Origin: Salmonirosea aquatica
GTDB lineage: Bacteria > Bacteroidota > Bacteroidia > Cytophagales > Spirosomataceae
Direction of reading: 5' to 3'
Length of the DNA: 64,000 nucleotides
Assembly: GCF_009296315.1 (NCBI RefSeq)
Contig: NZ_WHLY01000002.1
Location: 3,020,501-3,084,500 of the forward strand
The notes under the pieces: generated by a model
The model's input: only the letters and a program-made list of their open reading frames with translations
Databases searched by the model: none
What the model was told of the DNA's origin: nothing
Position numbers and translations under genes: made by a program
Shown here: in pieces, positions 1 to 10,148 of the stretch
Layout of the letters: each line of letters opens with the position of its first letter
How positions within the stretch are numbered: the stretch's first letter is position 1

Positions 1-1
1 G

Positions 2-460
2 GTCATGGAGGATGGTACCATTGGGTTCCGATCCAAAAGTGAGCTCAATTACAGCACCATAGATTACACGTTCCCCGAAGCGGTTGTGGTGGGTACGCAG
101 GATGCCTTTGGGGTGGTGTACAATAACATCAAGGGCTTCAAGAAAATATTCCGGGGTGAAGTATCAGCTTCCAAGGCACTTAGCGGTCCAATTGGAATCG
201 CACGGATGTTTGGTGGAGTGTGGGACTGGGGACGGTTCTGGTTCCTGACCGGGTTATTGTCGATGGTACTGGCCTTTATGAACGCTCTACCGATTCCTGC
301 TTTGGATGGGGGCCACTCGGTCATATTACTGTATGAAATGATTTCAGGCCGGAAGCCTTCGGATGCTTTTCTGGAAAATGCCCAGAAGGTAGGAATGGTG
401 CTGCTGTTGGGTATTATGGCGTTCGCTATATTCAATGATGTCTGGAAAGCCATATTTTAA
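2..460 (+). CDS. rseP: RseP-type site-2 zinc metalloprotease, C-terminal part (5' end outside window)
   Basis: This is the last ~152 residues of an M50 membrane protease that cuts transmembrane substrates such as anti-sigma factors within the inner membrane. The reading frame is open to the window edge, so the HExxH zinc site and most of the PDZ region lie upstream. The fragment holds the core membrane segment with the NALPIPALDGGH motif, which is the second metal-binding motif of the family, followed by a final hydrophobic helix that ends two bases before the next gene. Family assignment rests on the LDG motif and the GPIGIA signature before it. Its substrate cannot be told from this fragment. 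Confidence 0.9.
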   Translation, partial: VMEDGTIGFRSKSELNYSTIDYTFPEAVVVGTQDAFGVVYNNIKGFKKIFRGEVSASKALSGPIGIARMFGGVWDWGRFWFLTGLLSMVLAFMNALPIPALDGGHSVILLYEMISGRKPSDAFLENAQKVGMVLLLGIMAFAIFNDVWKAIF

Positions 461-462
461 TA

Positions 463-975
463 ATGGGTGTACGAAAAAGGAAGACATATATTCTTTTTTG
501 CGGGTTGATCATTGTGTCGGGACTTTTGATGTCAGCCCGCACGAAGCACGAATACCATGTTAGTGTAACGCGTATGCGTTACGATGCTGCTCAAAAAAGC
601 CTGGAAATAAGCGTACGCGCCTATACCGACGATTTGGAGAAAGGACTTTCCCTGGCCAATGACAACCGACGCTTCGTACTCCGGAATGACGATCAGAATA
701 ACAGCTACCTGGAGCAATATCTGCGCAAACACTTTGCGTTGGCCGGCCCCGACCGACGGCTCCGGGCTTTTCAGTACATTGGAAAAGAAGAAGAAGCCGA
801 TGCTACCTGGTTGTATTTGGAGGTACCCTTTTCCGGTAATCCCGAAGGGTGGGTATTGCGACATGACCTACTAATGGAAACATTTGACGACCAGGTCAAT
901 ATGGTCAATGTGAAGTGGGGAGAAGAACGAAAGACCTACCTTTTTAAGAAAAGCCAGTCCGTTCAGGCCTTGTAA
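463..975 (+). CDS. DUF6702 family exported protein
   Basis: A 170-residue protein with a basic N-terminus and one hydrophobic segment (about residues 8-24), so it is exported or membrane anchored. The body begins with HEYHVSVTRMRY and contains SVRAYTDDLEKGL, the pattern of the Bacteroidota DUF6702 family, whose function is unknown. It starts two bases after the rseP stop, so the two are almost certainly cotranscribed. A role in envelope homeostasis would fit the neighbour but is only inference. Confidence 0.8.
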   Translation: MGVRKRKTYILFCGLIIVSGLLMSARTKHEYHVSVTRMRYDAAQKSLEISVRAYTDDLEKGLSLANDNRRFVLRNDDQNNSYLEQYLRKHFALAGPDRRLRAFQYIGKEEEADATWLYLEVPFSGNPEGWVLRHDLLMETFDDQVNMVNVKWGEERKTYLFKKSQSVQAL

Positions 976-1145
976 TTCGTTTTGGATTGATTTTGGCTGT
1001 AAAGTTTGAACGGAAGCAATTCCTTCAATCATCTGTGCTATACTTCATCCTTGCATTTTCTCCTGACAAATTCTGGTTGGTATAGGTATTTTACCAACGC
1101 ATAACCCTACGATTTTTTATTTTTTTTGTAAATTGGGAAAGAAAT

Positions 1146-1160
1146 CTGTCACACTGACAG
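1146..1160. promoter_or_regulatory. Perfect inverted repeat abutting the lon start codon
   Basis: CTGTCA and TGACAG form perfect 6-bp arms around CAC, ending one base before the lon ATG. A T-run followed by TTTTG lies about 25 bases upstream. No standard TAnnTTTG box is visible. The position suggests an operator or a start-proximal RNA hairpin controlling lon, a typical stress gene; no regulator can be named. Confidence 0.5.
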
Positions 1161-1161
1161 A

Positions 1162-3696
1162 ATGCCTATGAATTTTGAAAACTCAGACCTCTACAGTCGT
1201 TTACTAGTATCCGATTCGGACCTGGACAGTCTGGAAATTGTTCCCATTGGTGGACCGGATGGTTCAGAAGAACCGCTTGATCTGCCCGCCGAACTACCCA
1301 TTCTGCCAATCCGTCATACCGTACTTTTTCCGGGCATGGTGATTCCTGTTACAGTGGTTCGTCAGAAGGCCATCCGGCTGGTGAAGAAGATCTACCGTAA
1401 TTCTGACATCAATCAGCGCATTATGGGCGCGGTCACGCAGGCAAAACCTCATAAAGAAGATCCTGGCGCCGATGACCTGTATAAGGTAGGTACGGTAGCT
1501 CATATTCTTAAAATGATCACCCTCCCCGACGGCAATGTTACCATCATTGTGCAGGGGCGTCAACGCTTTCGAATCAGGGAAATCATCCGGGAAGACCCCT
1601 TCATTACGGCCCGTATCGAAGGGATCGATGACTCTTTTGCCCTGGCCAACCGTAAAGAATCCAAAGCATTGCTGAATTCCCTGCGCGATGGGGCGCACCG
1701 CATTATGCGGCTCAATCCCGAAATTCCGCAGGAAGCCCGCATTGCCCTGGATAATATCGAAAGCCCCGTATTTCTGATTCATTTCCTCTCGTCGAACATT
1801 AATGTGGAGGTGGGCGACAAACAGAAGCTGCTGGAAGAAACCAACGGCCATAAGCAGGCCAATCTGCTGCTTCAATACATGATGCGGGAAATCGAGATGC
1901 TGGAATTGAAACGGGAAATCCAGTCCAAAGCCAGTTCTGACATTGACCAGCAGCAGCGCGACTATTTTCTGCGGCAACAGATCAAGGTACTGCACGACGA
2001 GCTGGGCATCGATAGTCCCGAGCGCGAGATGGACGACCTGCGCATCAAGGCGCTGGAGAAGCAATGGCCCAAGAGTGTGCAGCAGCATTTTGATAAGGAA
2101 ATCAATAAGCTGCAGCGTATCAACCCTATGGCGCCAGAGTACCCCGTAACGCTCAACTACCTCGAAACTCTGGTAGACCTACCCTGGGATGAGTACACCA
2201 AAGATAATTTTGATCTGGTGCGCGCACAGAAAGTGCTCGATTCTGACCACTTCGGACTGGAAAAAGTAAAGGAACGGATCGTGGAGTACCTGGCCGTTCT
2301 GAAATTGAAAAACAATATGAAGGCCCCGATTTTGTGCCTGTATGGCCCTCCCGGCGTTGGTAAGACCTCTCTGGGCAAATCAGTGGCCAAAGCCCTTAAT
2401 CGGCAATATATCCGTATGGCGCTGGGTGGCGTGCACGATGAGGCCGAGATCCGTGGACACCGCAAGACCTACATCGGTGCAATGCCTGGCAAAATCATTC
2501 AGCATATTAAGCGCGCCGGTTCGTCCAATCCGGTTTTTATCCTTGATGAAATTGACAAGGTTAGCTCCGATTTCCGGGGTGATCCCGCTTCGGCTCTTCT
2601 TGAGGTACTTGACCCTGAGCAGAATTCATCGTTTACGGACAATTACCTGGAAGTAGAATACGATCTTTCCCACGTGCTTTTTATTGCTACCGCCAACTCC
2701 CTGGAACCTATTCATCCGGCCCTGCGCGACCGCATGGAGATCATTGAGATGACGGGCTATACGATGGAGGAGAAACTTCAGATCGCCAAGAAGTACCTTG
2801 TGCCCAAACAACGCAAGGAAAATGGCCTGAAAGCCACCAATGTACGTGTAGACGACAAGGCCCTGCAAAAGATCATTGAAGGTTACACCCGCGAATCGGG
2901 CGTACGGAATCTGGAGCAGAAGGTAGGTACCCTCATGCGCAAGGTAGCCAAGTCTATCGCGATGGAGCAGGAGTACCTTAAAACGGTGAAAGAAGATCAG
3001 ATCGAGAAATTTTTGGGAGCTGAGATTTTTGATAAAGACCTATATCAGGATAACGACATTGCCGGAGTAGTGACCGGCCTGGCCTGGACTTCCGTAGGGG
3101 GAGAAATTCTTTTTATTGAAACCAGCCTCAGCCGGGGCAAAGGGGGCCTTACGCTGTCGGGCCAACTTGGGGACGTTATGAAGGAATCGGCAGTAACGGC
3201 GCTTTCGTATCTGAAAGCGCACGCCGAACGCCTGGGTATCGATTACCGGGTGTTCAATCACTACGATCTGCATGTACACGTACCGGCCGGAGCCGTACCT
3301 AAAGACGGTCCGTCGGCGGGTGTTACCATGCTCACCTCAATGGCGTCGATTTTTACGCAGCGCCGCGTAAAGCCTTTCATCGCCATGACGGGCGAAATCA
3401 CGCTGCGCGGCAAGGTACTGCCCGTGGGTGGGGTTAAGGAAAAGATCCTGGCGGCGCGCCGGGCGGGTGTGAAGGAAATAATCTTATGTATCAAGAATAA
3501 AAAAGATGTGGACGAAGTCCACGCCGACTACATCAAGGACTTGTCCTTTCATTATGTAGATACCGTGGATGAGGTCTTAGCTGCAGCACTGCTGCCCGAG
3601 ACCGTTTCAAAACCCATGCGGTTTGTCTTCCCGGAAGAAAAAAAGGAGAAAGAAGAAAGCATGAGCTACGCGCCAATGCCTGTTACGGTACTTTAG
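1162..3696 (+). CDS. lon: ATP-dependent protease Lon (La)
   Basis: An 844-residue cytosolic AAA+ serine protease that degrades misfolded and regulatory proteins. The N-terminal substrate-binding domain (about residues 45-245) opens with [19 protein letters not shown]. The ATPase module has Walker [10 protein letters not shown] near residues 395-403 and Walker [10 protein letters not shown] near 458. The C-terminal protease domain has the catalytic dyad Ser718 (KDGPSAG) and Lys759 (LPVGGVKEK). Length is normal for the family. Two ATGs lie at 1162 and 1168; the first abuts a palindrome that may be regulatory. A strong terminator follows the stop, so lon ends its own transcription unit. Confidence 0.97.
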   Translation: MPMNFENSDLYSRLLVSDSDLDSLEIVPIGGPDGSEEPLDLPAELPILPIRHTVLFPGMVIPVTVVRQKAIRLVKKIYRNSDINQRIMGAVTQAKPHKEDPGADDLYKVGTVAHILKMITLPDGNVTIIVQGRQRFRIREIIREDPFITARIEGIDDSFALANRKESKALLNSLRDGAHRIMRLNPEIPQEARIALDNIESPVFLIHFLSSNINVEVGDKQKLLEETNGHKQANLLLQYMMREIEMLELKREIQSKASSDIDQQQRDYFLRQQIKVLHDELGIDSPEREMDDLRIKALEKQWPKSVQQHFDKEINKLQRINPMAPEYPVTLNYLETLVDLPWDEYTKDNFDLVRAQKVLDSDHFGLEKVKERIVEYLAVLKLKNNMKAPILCLYGPPGVGKTSLGKSVAKALNRQYIRMALGGVHDEAEIRGHRKTYIGAMPGKIIQHIKRAGSSNPVFILDEIDKVSSDFRGDPASALLEVLDPEQNSSFTDNYLEVEYDLSHVLFIATANSLEPIHPALRDRMEIIEMTGYTMEEKLQIAKKYLVPKQRKENGLKATNVRVDDKALQKIIEGYTRESGVRNLEQKVGTLMRKVAKSIAMEQEYLKTVKEDQIEKFLGAEIFDKDLYQDNDIAGVVTGLAWTSVGGEILFIETSLSRGKGGLTLSGQLGDVMKESAVTALSYLKAHAERLGIDYRVFNHYDLHVHVPAGAVPKDGPSAGVTMLTSMASIFTQRRVKPFIAMTGEITLRGKVLPVGGVKEKILAARRAGVKEIILCIKNKKDVDEVHADYIKDLSFHYVDTVDEVLAAALLPETVSKPMRFVFPEEKKEKEESMSYAPMPVTVL

Positions 3697-3713
3697 TTTA
3701 CAGGGCTTTTGGC

Positions 3714-3752
3714 AGCAGGGAGGCATCTTAGCGGATGCCTCCCTGCTATTTT
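3714..3752 (+). terminator. Rho-independent terminator after lon
   Basis: A perfect 14-bp stem (3714-3727 with 3734-3747) with a 6-nt loop is followed by ATTTT. It lies 18 bases after the lon stop and separates lon from uxaB. Confidence 0.9.
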
Positions 3753-3845
3753 AGGGGTTACAGGAAAATTCTGCCGTCCTTTACCCTGTACAACGATCAG
3801 GTGATTGTATTCACTGACCTTCCATTTGCTAACCGATTAAATACC

Positions 3846-5342
3846 ATGAGTCTTCCTCAACTTACCCCCCAATTTTTGTCCCAACGAACGGAGCTGTACC
3901 CTGATTATGCACGGTTGGCAGCACTGCCCGAAAAAATACTCCAGTTTGGAACGGGGGTTTTGCTGCGGGGCCTACCCGACTATTTTGTGGATAAGGCCAA
4001 CAAAAACAGTATCTTCAACGGTCGGATCGTGGTAGTCAAGTCGACCGACCGGGGTGGGGTAGACGCCTTCAAGGATCAGGATGATCTGTTTACCCATTGC
4101 ATTCGGGGCGTAGAGGCGGGAGAAGCCGTGGAGGAGACTTTCATAAATTCGGCCATCAGCCGCACACTGTCTGCCCGGAACGAATGGAATGAAATACTGG
4201 CCTGCGCCCGGAATCCTGAAATTACGATCGTAATTTCGAATACCACTGAGGTAGGTATCCAACTGGTCGAGGATGATCTTAAGGCCTCACCGCCCGAATC
4301 GTTCCCCGGAAAACTAACAGCCTACCTACACGAGCGGTTTCGTACTTTTAATGGTTCGCCCGAGAGTGGTATGGTGATTGTACCTACGGAACTAGTCGTG
4401 GACAATGGAAAAAAACTGCGCGATATCGTGCTGGAGCAGTCGCGCCGCCATAACCTGGGTGAGGATTTCATACAGTGGCTCAACGAACACAATCATTTCT
4501 GTAGTTCGCTGGTAGACCGTATCGTGCCGGGCTTACCCGACGAAGCAACGCAGAAGGAATTGACCGACACGCTGGGGTACCAGGACGAACTGCTGATCAT
4601 GTCGGAATCGTACCGGCTCTGGGCCATCGAAGGCGGTCCGCAGGTTCGCTCAGTACTTAATTTTGCCGAAGCGGATGCGGGCGTGATTATAGAGCCTGAC
4701 ATCGATCTGCATCGCGAATTAAAATTGCGGCTGCTCAACGGCTCCCACACTTTCAGCGTAGCGTCGTTCTTTCTGTCGGGCATGGATACGGTACGGGAAA
4801 GTATGGAGAATCCTGAGCTGGAACACTTCATTACTGAACTCACGCTGAACGAACTGGCGCCGGCCATTCCGTACAAAGTGGATCTTGAACGCGCCCGTAC
4901 CTTTGGACGGCAAGTTCTGGATCGTTTTCGCAATCCTTACATCAAGCACCAGCTAATCGACATTACAGTACAGTACACCGCCAAGATGAAAATGCGAAAC
5001 GTACCTACCCTGCTTTCGCACTATGAAAAATTCGGTGCTCTACCTGCTCGCATGGCCGAAGGATTTGCGGCGTATATACTTTTCATGAAACCCGTTGAAA
5101 CCGACGGAAAATCTTTTTTTGGAGAAAGAAACGGAGTAAGGTACCCTATTCGCTGCGATGCCGCCCCGTATTTCGAGGCACTGTATAAAGAACATGGAAC
5201 TGACTACCCACGCCTTGTCAGTTCCCTTCTGTCCGACGCTGAGTTATGGGGTACCGACCTATCGCATCTTCCCGGTTTTCAGGAGGGGGTTCTTGAAAAT
5301 TTACAGAGCCTTGTTTCAATAAAAGTAGCTGATGAAGACTAA
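3846..5342 (+). CDS. uxaB: Tagaturonate reductase / altronate oxidoreductase
   Basis: A 498-residue NAD-dependent enzyme of the mannitol dehydrogenase family that interconverts D-tagaturonate and D-altronate in galacturonate breakdown. The N-terminal Rossmann part shows ILQFGTGVLLRGLPDYF and GRIVVVKSTD; the C-terminal domain contains the conserved NGSHTF and VDRIVPG stretches. The frame is open further upstream, but that part runs through the lon terminator, so the ATG at 3846 is chosen. No other uronate genes are beside it. The exact hexuronate substrate within the family is inferred from the overall pattern and remains less certain than the family itself. Confidence 0.85.
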   Translation: MSLPQLTPQFLSQRTELYPDYARLAALPEKILQFGTGVLLRGLPDYFVDKANKNSIFNGRIVVVKSTDRGGVDAFKDQDDLFTHCIRGVEAGEAVEETFINSAISRTLSARNEWNEILACARNPEITIVISNTTEVGIQLVEDDLKASPPESFPGKLTAYLHERFRTFNGSPESGMVIVPTELVVDNGKKLRDIVLEQSRRHNLGEDFIQWLNEHNHFCSSLVDRIVPGLPDEATQKELTDTLGYQDELLIMSESYRLWAIEGGPQVRSVLNFAEADAGVIIEPDIDLHRELKLRLLNGSHTFSVASFFLSGMDTVRESMENPELEHFITELTLNELAPAIPYKVDLERARTFGRQVLDRFRNPYIKHQLIDITVQYTAKMKMRNVPTLLSHYEKFGALPARMAEGFAAYILFMKPVETDGKSFFGERNGVRYPIRCDAAPYFEALYKEHGTDYPRLVSSLLSDAELWGTDLSHLPGFQEGVLENLQSLVSIKVADED

Positions 5343-5359
5343 GGTACCCTACCTTGTCG

Positions 5360-5415
5360 CTTTTCACGAAAAATGCCGAAGGGGATCGATCCCCTTCGGC
5401 ATTTTTCGTGAAAAG
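5360..5415. terminator. Bidirectional terminator, 28-bp perfect palindrome
   Basis: Positions 5360-5387 are the exact reverse complement of 5388-5415, with no spacer. The centre is GATCGATC and there are A/T runs on both sides. It lies between the convergent uxaB and DUF4301 genes and can terminate both. Confidence 0.9.
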
Positions 5416-5430
5416 TCAACTAAGAAAAGC

Positions 5431-6927
5431 TTACTGGTGCTGTTCCCGTAGCAGGTCGTTGACCGTCTTGACGGGGTTAAACGTGATGAGGGGTACCTCT
5501 ACAAACAGTGTGTTCCAATCGGCCATTGCGCCGTTCCATAGTCCGGGAAGTTCCTGAGCTTTCAATTCCTTGCCATCCTTGGACTTGCTGGAAATAAAGC
5601 CCGTCATTGGATCACGGAATTTGCGCAGGGGGTAGGTATTGCCATGGCGATCTTTTATGGCACACACCAGATCCACCGGGTTAAAGTGCGTGGCGTGCTG
5701 AAATATGGCTTTCTGTTCGGTGCTGTCCATGTCCACCTGCGCGGACTCTACGATCTGAAGCGATGCCGAACCATCGGCATTCGTGGCCCAGAAGGGGCCG
5801 CCTCCCGGTTCGCCCACATTGGGTACCATGCCACAGACGCGCAGGGGGCGTTCCAGTTTTTTTCGATAGTAGGCTGCCTGTTCTTCCGTATTCCAGCCCT
5901 GATATTCCTGAGGTGGCCGTACGCACAACTCATCCTGGAAAAATTCATCGAGTTCCAAAAGAAGGGCCGCATCCACAGACTCATCAAGTCGTTCGAGATA
6001 ACTGAAAATAGCCGCCTGATAGTCGAGCAGTACCCCGGCTAAGGCTTTTTTGTAAGTGACGGTGGTATCTTTCAAATGGTCGGGTACCACATTGTCCACG
6101 TTTTTTATAAAAATCACATCGGCTTCCAGAACCGCCAAATTTTCCAATAGGGCACCGTGTCCTGCGGGTCGAAAGAGAAGGCTGTTGTCTTTTTCGCGGA
6201 AAGGGGTATTGTCCTTGTTGACTGCGATCGTATCGGTAGAAGCCCTTTGCTCCGAAAATGAAACGAAATATTTTATGCCACACTTACTTTCGTAGTCAGG
6301 CAGTACTTCCACTACCAATTTCTCGAACTTGTCGCGGTGCTCGGGCGACACCGTGAAATGCAGGTAGACATGCCCGCCCGCGTTGGCGTACAGAGCCCCT
6401 TCGGTGAGGTGCTCTTCCAGCGGAGTTCGGGCGCGCTCGGGATACGCATGGAATTTAAGCAGCCCTTTGGGCAAATTCCCGTACCCTAAGCCTTTTTCAG
6501 TCAGAAAATAGTCGGCAATGGCAGTTCGGTCGGCGGTAGCGATATCGTGATGGTCGGCGGTCAAAACTTCTTTAAGATCTTCATAAAAAGCGAAAGATTC
6601 GAGCTTTTCGAAAAACTCTTCCACAGATTTGTCGCTTTTGCCTTCCTCTAAAAAAGCAAACAGCGACTTGAACATCCGGGTTGCGGCCCCGGAAGCGGGC
6701 ACGAATTTGAGCAGTGTAATGTCCCCCTGGTTTGCCCGCAATTCAAAAAGCCGTACTTCTTCGTCGATTTTCTGATCGGTCAATCGTATGATTCCATCCC
6801 CAACGGTCGCTGCTTTGGATAAATGCAGGAACGGGAAACCGTCCTTAAAGAATTGGATTTGCTCCTGAACCAGGTCTGTGTTACTGCCGCGCTCTTTTAT
6901 TTGGGATAGGTCGTTATCACTTAGCAT
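5431..6927 (-). CDS. DUF4301 family protein
   Basis: A 498-residue soluble protein of the DUF4301 family, common in Bacteroidota and without an established function. Recognisable stretches are PASGAATRMFK near residues 75-85, FRPAGHGALLENL in the middle and a C-terminal part rich in GEPGGGPFW. The glycine-rich PASGAATRM sequence with later RPAGHG resembles nucleotide-sugar pyrophosphorylase loops, but that is only a resemblance. Length agrees with the family. It follows the helicase gene on the same strand with a 77-base gap, so cotranscription is possible. Confidence 0.8.
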   Translation of the reverse strand: MLSDNDLSQIKERGSNTDLVQEQIQFFKDGFPFLHLSKAATVGDGIIRLTDQKIDEEVRLFELRANQGDITLLKFVPASGAATRMFKSLFAFLEEGKSDKSVEEFFEKLESFAFYEDLKEVLTADHHDIATADRTAIADYFLTEKGLGYGNLPKGLLKFHAYPERARTPLEEHLTEGALYANAGGHVYLHFTVSPEHRDKFEKLVVEVLPDYESKCGIKYFVSFSEQRASTDTIAVNKDNTPFREKDNSLLFRPAGHGALLENLAVLEADVIFIKNVDNVVPDHLKDTTVTYKKALAGVLLDYQAAIFSYLERLDESVDAALLLELDEFFQDELCVRPPQEYQGWNTEEQAAYYRKKLERPLRVCGMVPNVGEPGGGPFWATNADGSASLQIVESAQVDMDSTEQKAIFQHATHFNPVDLVCAIKDRHGNTYPLRKFRDPMTGFISSKSKDGKELKAQELPGLWNGAMADWNTLFVEVPLITFNPVKTVNDLLREQHQ

Positions 6928-7004
6928 AATTTGGTAATTTGAATGAATACTGAAACCTGACAGGTAAAGATTAAAAGGTATGAAATTTACGCAGTCCCGG
7001 CAAA

Positions 7005-9257
7005 CTACTCCATAATCCGCAGTTTGGCAAAGCTCAGTAATAGGGTCTTTTCACCTATCCCTTCAAATTTCACCGTTGCCTTACGATCGGTGCCGTTAAC
7101 ATCCAGCTTGCTTACTACCCCAAATCCGAACTTAGGATGTTCGACCCGCTGCCCCACGACCAGACCCGAAGTGTCACTGGGCGTAAAATCCGGTGAGGGC
7201 GTATGCGCCGTGGCCGCCGTCTGTACGGGAGCGGTTTTCTTTGTAATATTTTTCAGAAAGCCCATGGGGTTGGGCTGTACTTCGCGCTCGGCAATGTGAC
7301 GGGTGGCTTTAGAGGTATTAAGGTACCTTTGATCCACCTCCAGCAGAAAACGGCTCGGTTCGCACATTTTCAGGCGGCCCCACTGGTAACGGCTTTCTGC
7401 GTAGGAGAAAGTAAGTTTCTGCTCGGCCCGGGTGATGGCTACGTAAAACAACCGCCGCTCTTCTTCCAGATCCTGCCGACTTTCGAGCATCATCTGGCTG
7501 GGAAAAAGATCTTCCTCAAGACCAACTACGTACACATTCCTGAATTCCAATCCCTTGGCTGAGTGAATGGTCATCAGCGTAATGCGGTCATTGTCGCCGT
7601 CTTCATCGGGTTCATCGGCATTGGTGAGCAGCGCTACGGATTGTAGAAAGGTACCCAGGGTTTTGTCTTCATTTTCAGGATTATCGACAAACTCCTTGAT
7701 GGCATTGAGCAATTCCTGCACGTTTTCGTAGCGCGACAGCCCCTCTACGGTTTTATCTTCGTAGAGTTCCCGCAGGATGCCCGAGGTTTTGGCTACGTGC
7801 GTAGCTACCTCGAAGGCATCCCGGCCCTGATCGATCATAAGCATAAAGCTTTTGATCAAGGTCGAGAATGATTCGACCGGAGCCGTGGCACGCCCACTGA
7901 CGTACTGGTGGATATTACTTACCACATCCCAGATCGCTACCTGATTCTCCGCCGCCGTTACGGCAATTTTAGCAACCGTAGTATCACCGATTCCGCGCTT
8001 AGGCAGATTGATAATCCGCTTGAAGGCCTCCTCGTCTTGTTGGTTGACAATAAAACGCAGGTACGCCAGCAAATCCTTAATTTCTTTTCGTTGATAGAAC
8101 GACAGGCCCCCCACGATCCGGTACTTGATACCCAGCCGCCGCAGGGCCTCTTCAAAAGCCCGCGACTGGGCGTTGGTCCGGTACAGAATGGCAAAATCGT
8201 TGTTGCGCAGACCGTGCTGCATTTTCTCCTCAAAAATGGAGGTAGCCACTAGCCTTCCTTCTTCATTGTCGGAGTTGGCCTTCACCACCTCAATCAGGGT
8301 ACCTTCGTCATTTTCAGTAAAAACCTCCTTACGCAGCTGTGCTTTGTTGCGCGCTATTACCGAATTGGCTGTGTTGACAATGGTCTGGGTGGAGCGGTAG
8401 TTCTGCTCCAGCTTGATGGTGCGCACATCAGGAAAGTCCTTTTCGAAATTGAGGATATTTTCGATGTTGGCTCCCCGAAATGCATAGATGCTCTGCGCAT
8501 CATCGCCTACTACGCAGATGTTGCGATGAACGGCCGAGAGTTTCCGTGTGATGAGGTACTGCGAGACGTTGGTATCCTGAAACTCGTCGACCATCACATA
8601 CTGGAACTTGTGCTGGTACTTGTAGAGTACTTCGGGAAAGTCGCGAAACAAGACATTCGTATTGAACAGCAGATCATCGAAGTCCATGGCATTGGCCTGA
8701 AAGCAGCGTATGCTATAAGCTTTGTATAAGCGGCCGATTTCGGGCATGCGAGCCGCATTGTCATCAGCTTGGATTATGCTGTTGTTCAGATAATCGTCCG
8801 GCGATACCAAGCGGTTCTTGGCGCCCGAAATGCGGTTGAATACAGCATTGGCCTTGTAGACTTTATCATCCAGGTTGAACTCCTTGATAATACTGCGTAG
8901 CAATGACTTTGAGTCGTCGGTATCGTAAATGGAAAAATTACTGTTATAACCCAGGTACCTGGCTTCGATCCGCAGGATTTTGGCAAATACCGAGTGAAAG
9001 GTACCCATCCATATGTTCCGGGCTTCGTAACCCACACTGGTTTCGATGCGGTGGCGCATCTCAGCGGCAGCCTTATTCGTAAACGTCAATGACAGGATCC
9101 GAAATGGATCGACGCCATTTTCAATCAGATGGGCAATTCGAAACGTAAGTACGCGCGTTTTTCCTGAACCAGCCCCGGCAATTATCATCAGGGGGCCTTC
9201 GCCGTGCATGACGGCCTGGCGTTGGGGCTCGTTCAGACTCGATAAGTAATCATTCAT
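7005..9257 (-). CDS. pcrA: UvrD/PcrA-type superfamily 1 DNA helicase
   Basis: A 750-residue 3'-5' ATP-dependent DNA helicase for repair and replication restart. Motifs appear in order: Q-motif LNEPQRQAV, Walker A AGAGSGKTR (near residue 30), DEFQDTN (motif II), GDDAQSIYAFRG (III), QNYRST (IV), TIHSAKGLEF (V) and VAITRAEQ (VI). The C-terminal tail carries the basic, beta-rich element (VGQRVEHPKFGFGVV) typical of PcrA, which binds RNA polymerase in Gram-positive relatives. The frame continues 19 codons upstream to an earlier ATG, but MNDYLSSLN at 9257 matches usual N-termini. PcrA and UvrD cannot be cleanly separated by sequence here. Confidence 0.93.
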   Translation of the reverse strand: MNDYLSSLNEPQRQAVMHGEGPLMIIAGAGSGKTRVLTFRIAHLIENGVDPFRILSLTFTNKAAAEMRHRIETSVGYEARNIWMGTFHSVFAKILRIEARYLGYNSNFSIYDTDDSKSLLRSIIKEFNLDDKVYKANAVFNRISGAKNRLVSPDDYLNNSIIQADDNAARMPEIGRLYKAYSIRCFQANAMDFDDLLFNTNVLFRDFPEVLYKYQHKFQYVMVDEFQDTNVSQYLITRKLSAVHRNICVVGDDAQSIYAFRGANIENILNFEKDFPDVRTIKLEQNYRSTQTIVNTANSVIARNKAQLRKEVFTENDEGTLIEVVKANSDNEEGRLVATSIFEEKMQHGLRNNDFAILYRTNAQSRAFEEALRRLGIKYRIVGGLSFYQRKEIKDLLAYLRFIVNQQDEEAFKRIINLPKRGIGDTTVAKIAVTAAENQVAIWDVVSNIHQYVSGRATAPVESFSTLIKSFMLMIDQGRDAFEVATHVAKTSGILRELYEDKTVEGLSRYENVQELLNAIKEFVDNPENEDKTLGTFLQSVALLTNADEPDEDGDNDRITLMTIHSAKGLEFRNVYVVGLEEDLFPSQMMLESRQDLEEERRLFYVAITRAEQKLTFSYAESRYQWGRLKMCEPSRFLLEVDQRYLNTSKATRHIAEREVQPNPMGFLKNITKKTAPVQTAATAHTPSPDFTPSDTSGLVVGQRVEHPKFGFGVVSKLDVNGTDRKATVKFEGIGEKTLLLSFAKLRIME

Positions 9258-9325
9258 AGATGTTCTCCAATCCGGATTCCGGAGGGGGGCGTATTGGCCC
9301 TTACTCCTGTGCAAAACCCAAAGTT

Positions 9326-9366
9326 AAAAAAAAAGCATCGAACCAGCGGCCTGCCAGTTCGATGCT
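9326..9366 (-). terminator. Terminator after the S24 repressor gene
   Basis: On the minus strand, AGCATCGAAC pairs with GTTCGATGCT (9357-9366 with 9334-9343) around a 13-nt loop, followed by nine T residues. It lies 19 bases after the stop of the S24 gene. Confidence 0.85.
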
Positions 9367-9384
9367 CAGATGGCATTGGAGTCC

Positions 9385-10089
9385 CTATTCTACGGGCGCA
9401 CTCACAATATTGGCCACACGCCAGATACCCCGGATTTCGTTGGAAGGTACCGTGACACTCCCGCCCATAGGGTTGTCCGAATGGAGTGTGAGGTAATGTT
9501 TAGTCAAAAGATCGTTTTCCCGAATTCGCTTCACCACAAAAAAATCGCGGTAAATCACTGCAAATACCCCACCTGACTGGTAAATCCAGTCGCCCGTATC
9601 AATGGGTACCGCCAGCACACGCGCACCATGTACCAGTTGGGGGCTCATACTATTGCCCGACACCTCGAGCACGACGGGCTCACGCAGATTCTGAACCAAG
9701 TCTTTACTAACCCGACAGGAATCCAAGTCCTGAAACCGGTATCCTTCTGAGTAACTTTCCACAAAACTGGCGTGAAACTTTACGGGCACAAAAGGTACGT
9801 CCACGTAGGCGGTTTCCTGGGGAGTTGGATGGGCATTGGAATAGTCGCCCTCATTCAGCACGGGCCCTTCGCCCCGGAGCAAGAAATCAGCCCTCACCTG
9901 GGGATAATAGTTAAGAATACCGATGATCGTGTCATAAGAAGGCTTAGCCCGGCCGCTCAGGATATTATAGAATTTGGATGAATTTTCATCCAAATCCTTC
10001 GCTATCTGATAGATAGTGATGCCCAAGGCATCAAACACCTGCTTGAGGCGGTCTTGGATTGAGTTGTCAGCTTCTTTCATGATCGTCAT
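9385..10089 (-). CDS. XRE-type HTH repressor with S24 (LexA-like) peptidase domain
   Basis: A 234-residue regulator. Residues about 10-70 form a lambda-repressor-like helix-turn-helix (IYQIAKDLDENSSKFYNILSG). The C-terminal half is a LexA/CI-type self-cleaving serine peptidase: the nucleophile lies in VSGNSMSP and the general-base lysine in FVVKRI. In this family RecA-stimulated self-cleavage relieves repression, so an SOS-like or stress switch is likely, though a cleavage site is not obvious. A second ATG (10080) could be the start. It reads away from the long spacer before exbB. No phage genes are nearby, so it is a chromosomal regulator rather than a prophage relic. Confidence 0.85.
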   Translation of the reverse strand: MTIMKEADNSIQDRLKQVFDALGITIYQIAKDLDENSSKFYNILSGRAKPSYDTIIGILNYYPQVRADFLLRGEGPVLNEGDYSNAHPTPQETAYVDVPFVPVKFHASFVESYSEGYRFQDLDSCRVSKDLVQNLREPVVLEVSGNSMSPQLVHGARVLAVPIDTGDWIYQSGGVFAVIYRDFFVVKRIRENDLLTKHYLTLHSDNPMGGSVTVPSNEIRGIWRVANIVSAPVE

Positions 10090-10118
10090 CTGTATTTTAT
10101 ATGTGCGCTAAGTTATAG

Positions 10119-10148
10119 CAAAAGTAAAATATATTTATGACACAAAAA
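10119..10148 (-). promoter_or_regulatory. Promoter of the S24 repressor gene
   Basis: On the minus strand a TTTTTG element (10143-10148) is followed 16 bases later by TACTTTTG (10119-10126), a perfect match to the Bacteroidota -7 box TAnnTTTG. The spacing is slightly short of the usual range. The start codon lies about 30 bases downstream. Confidence 0.6.

Noticed and set aside
9385-10089. Prophage repressor
   Set aside because: The S24/HTH protein looks like CI, but no integrase, terminase or structural phage genes are nearby.
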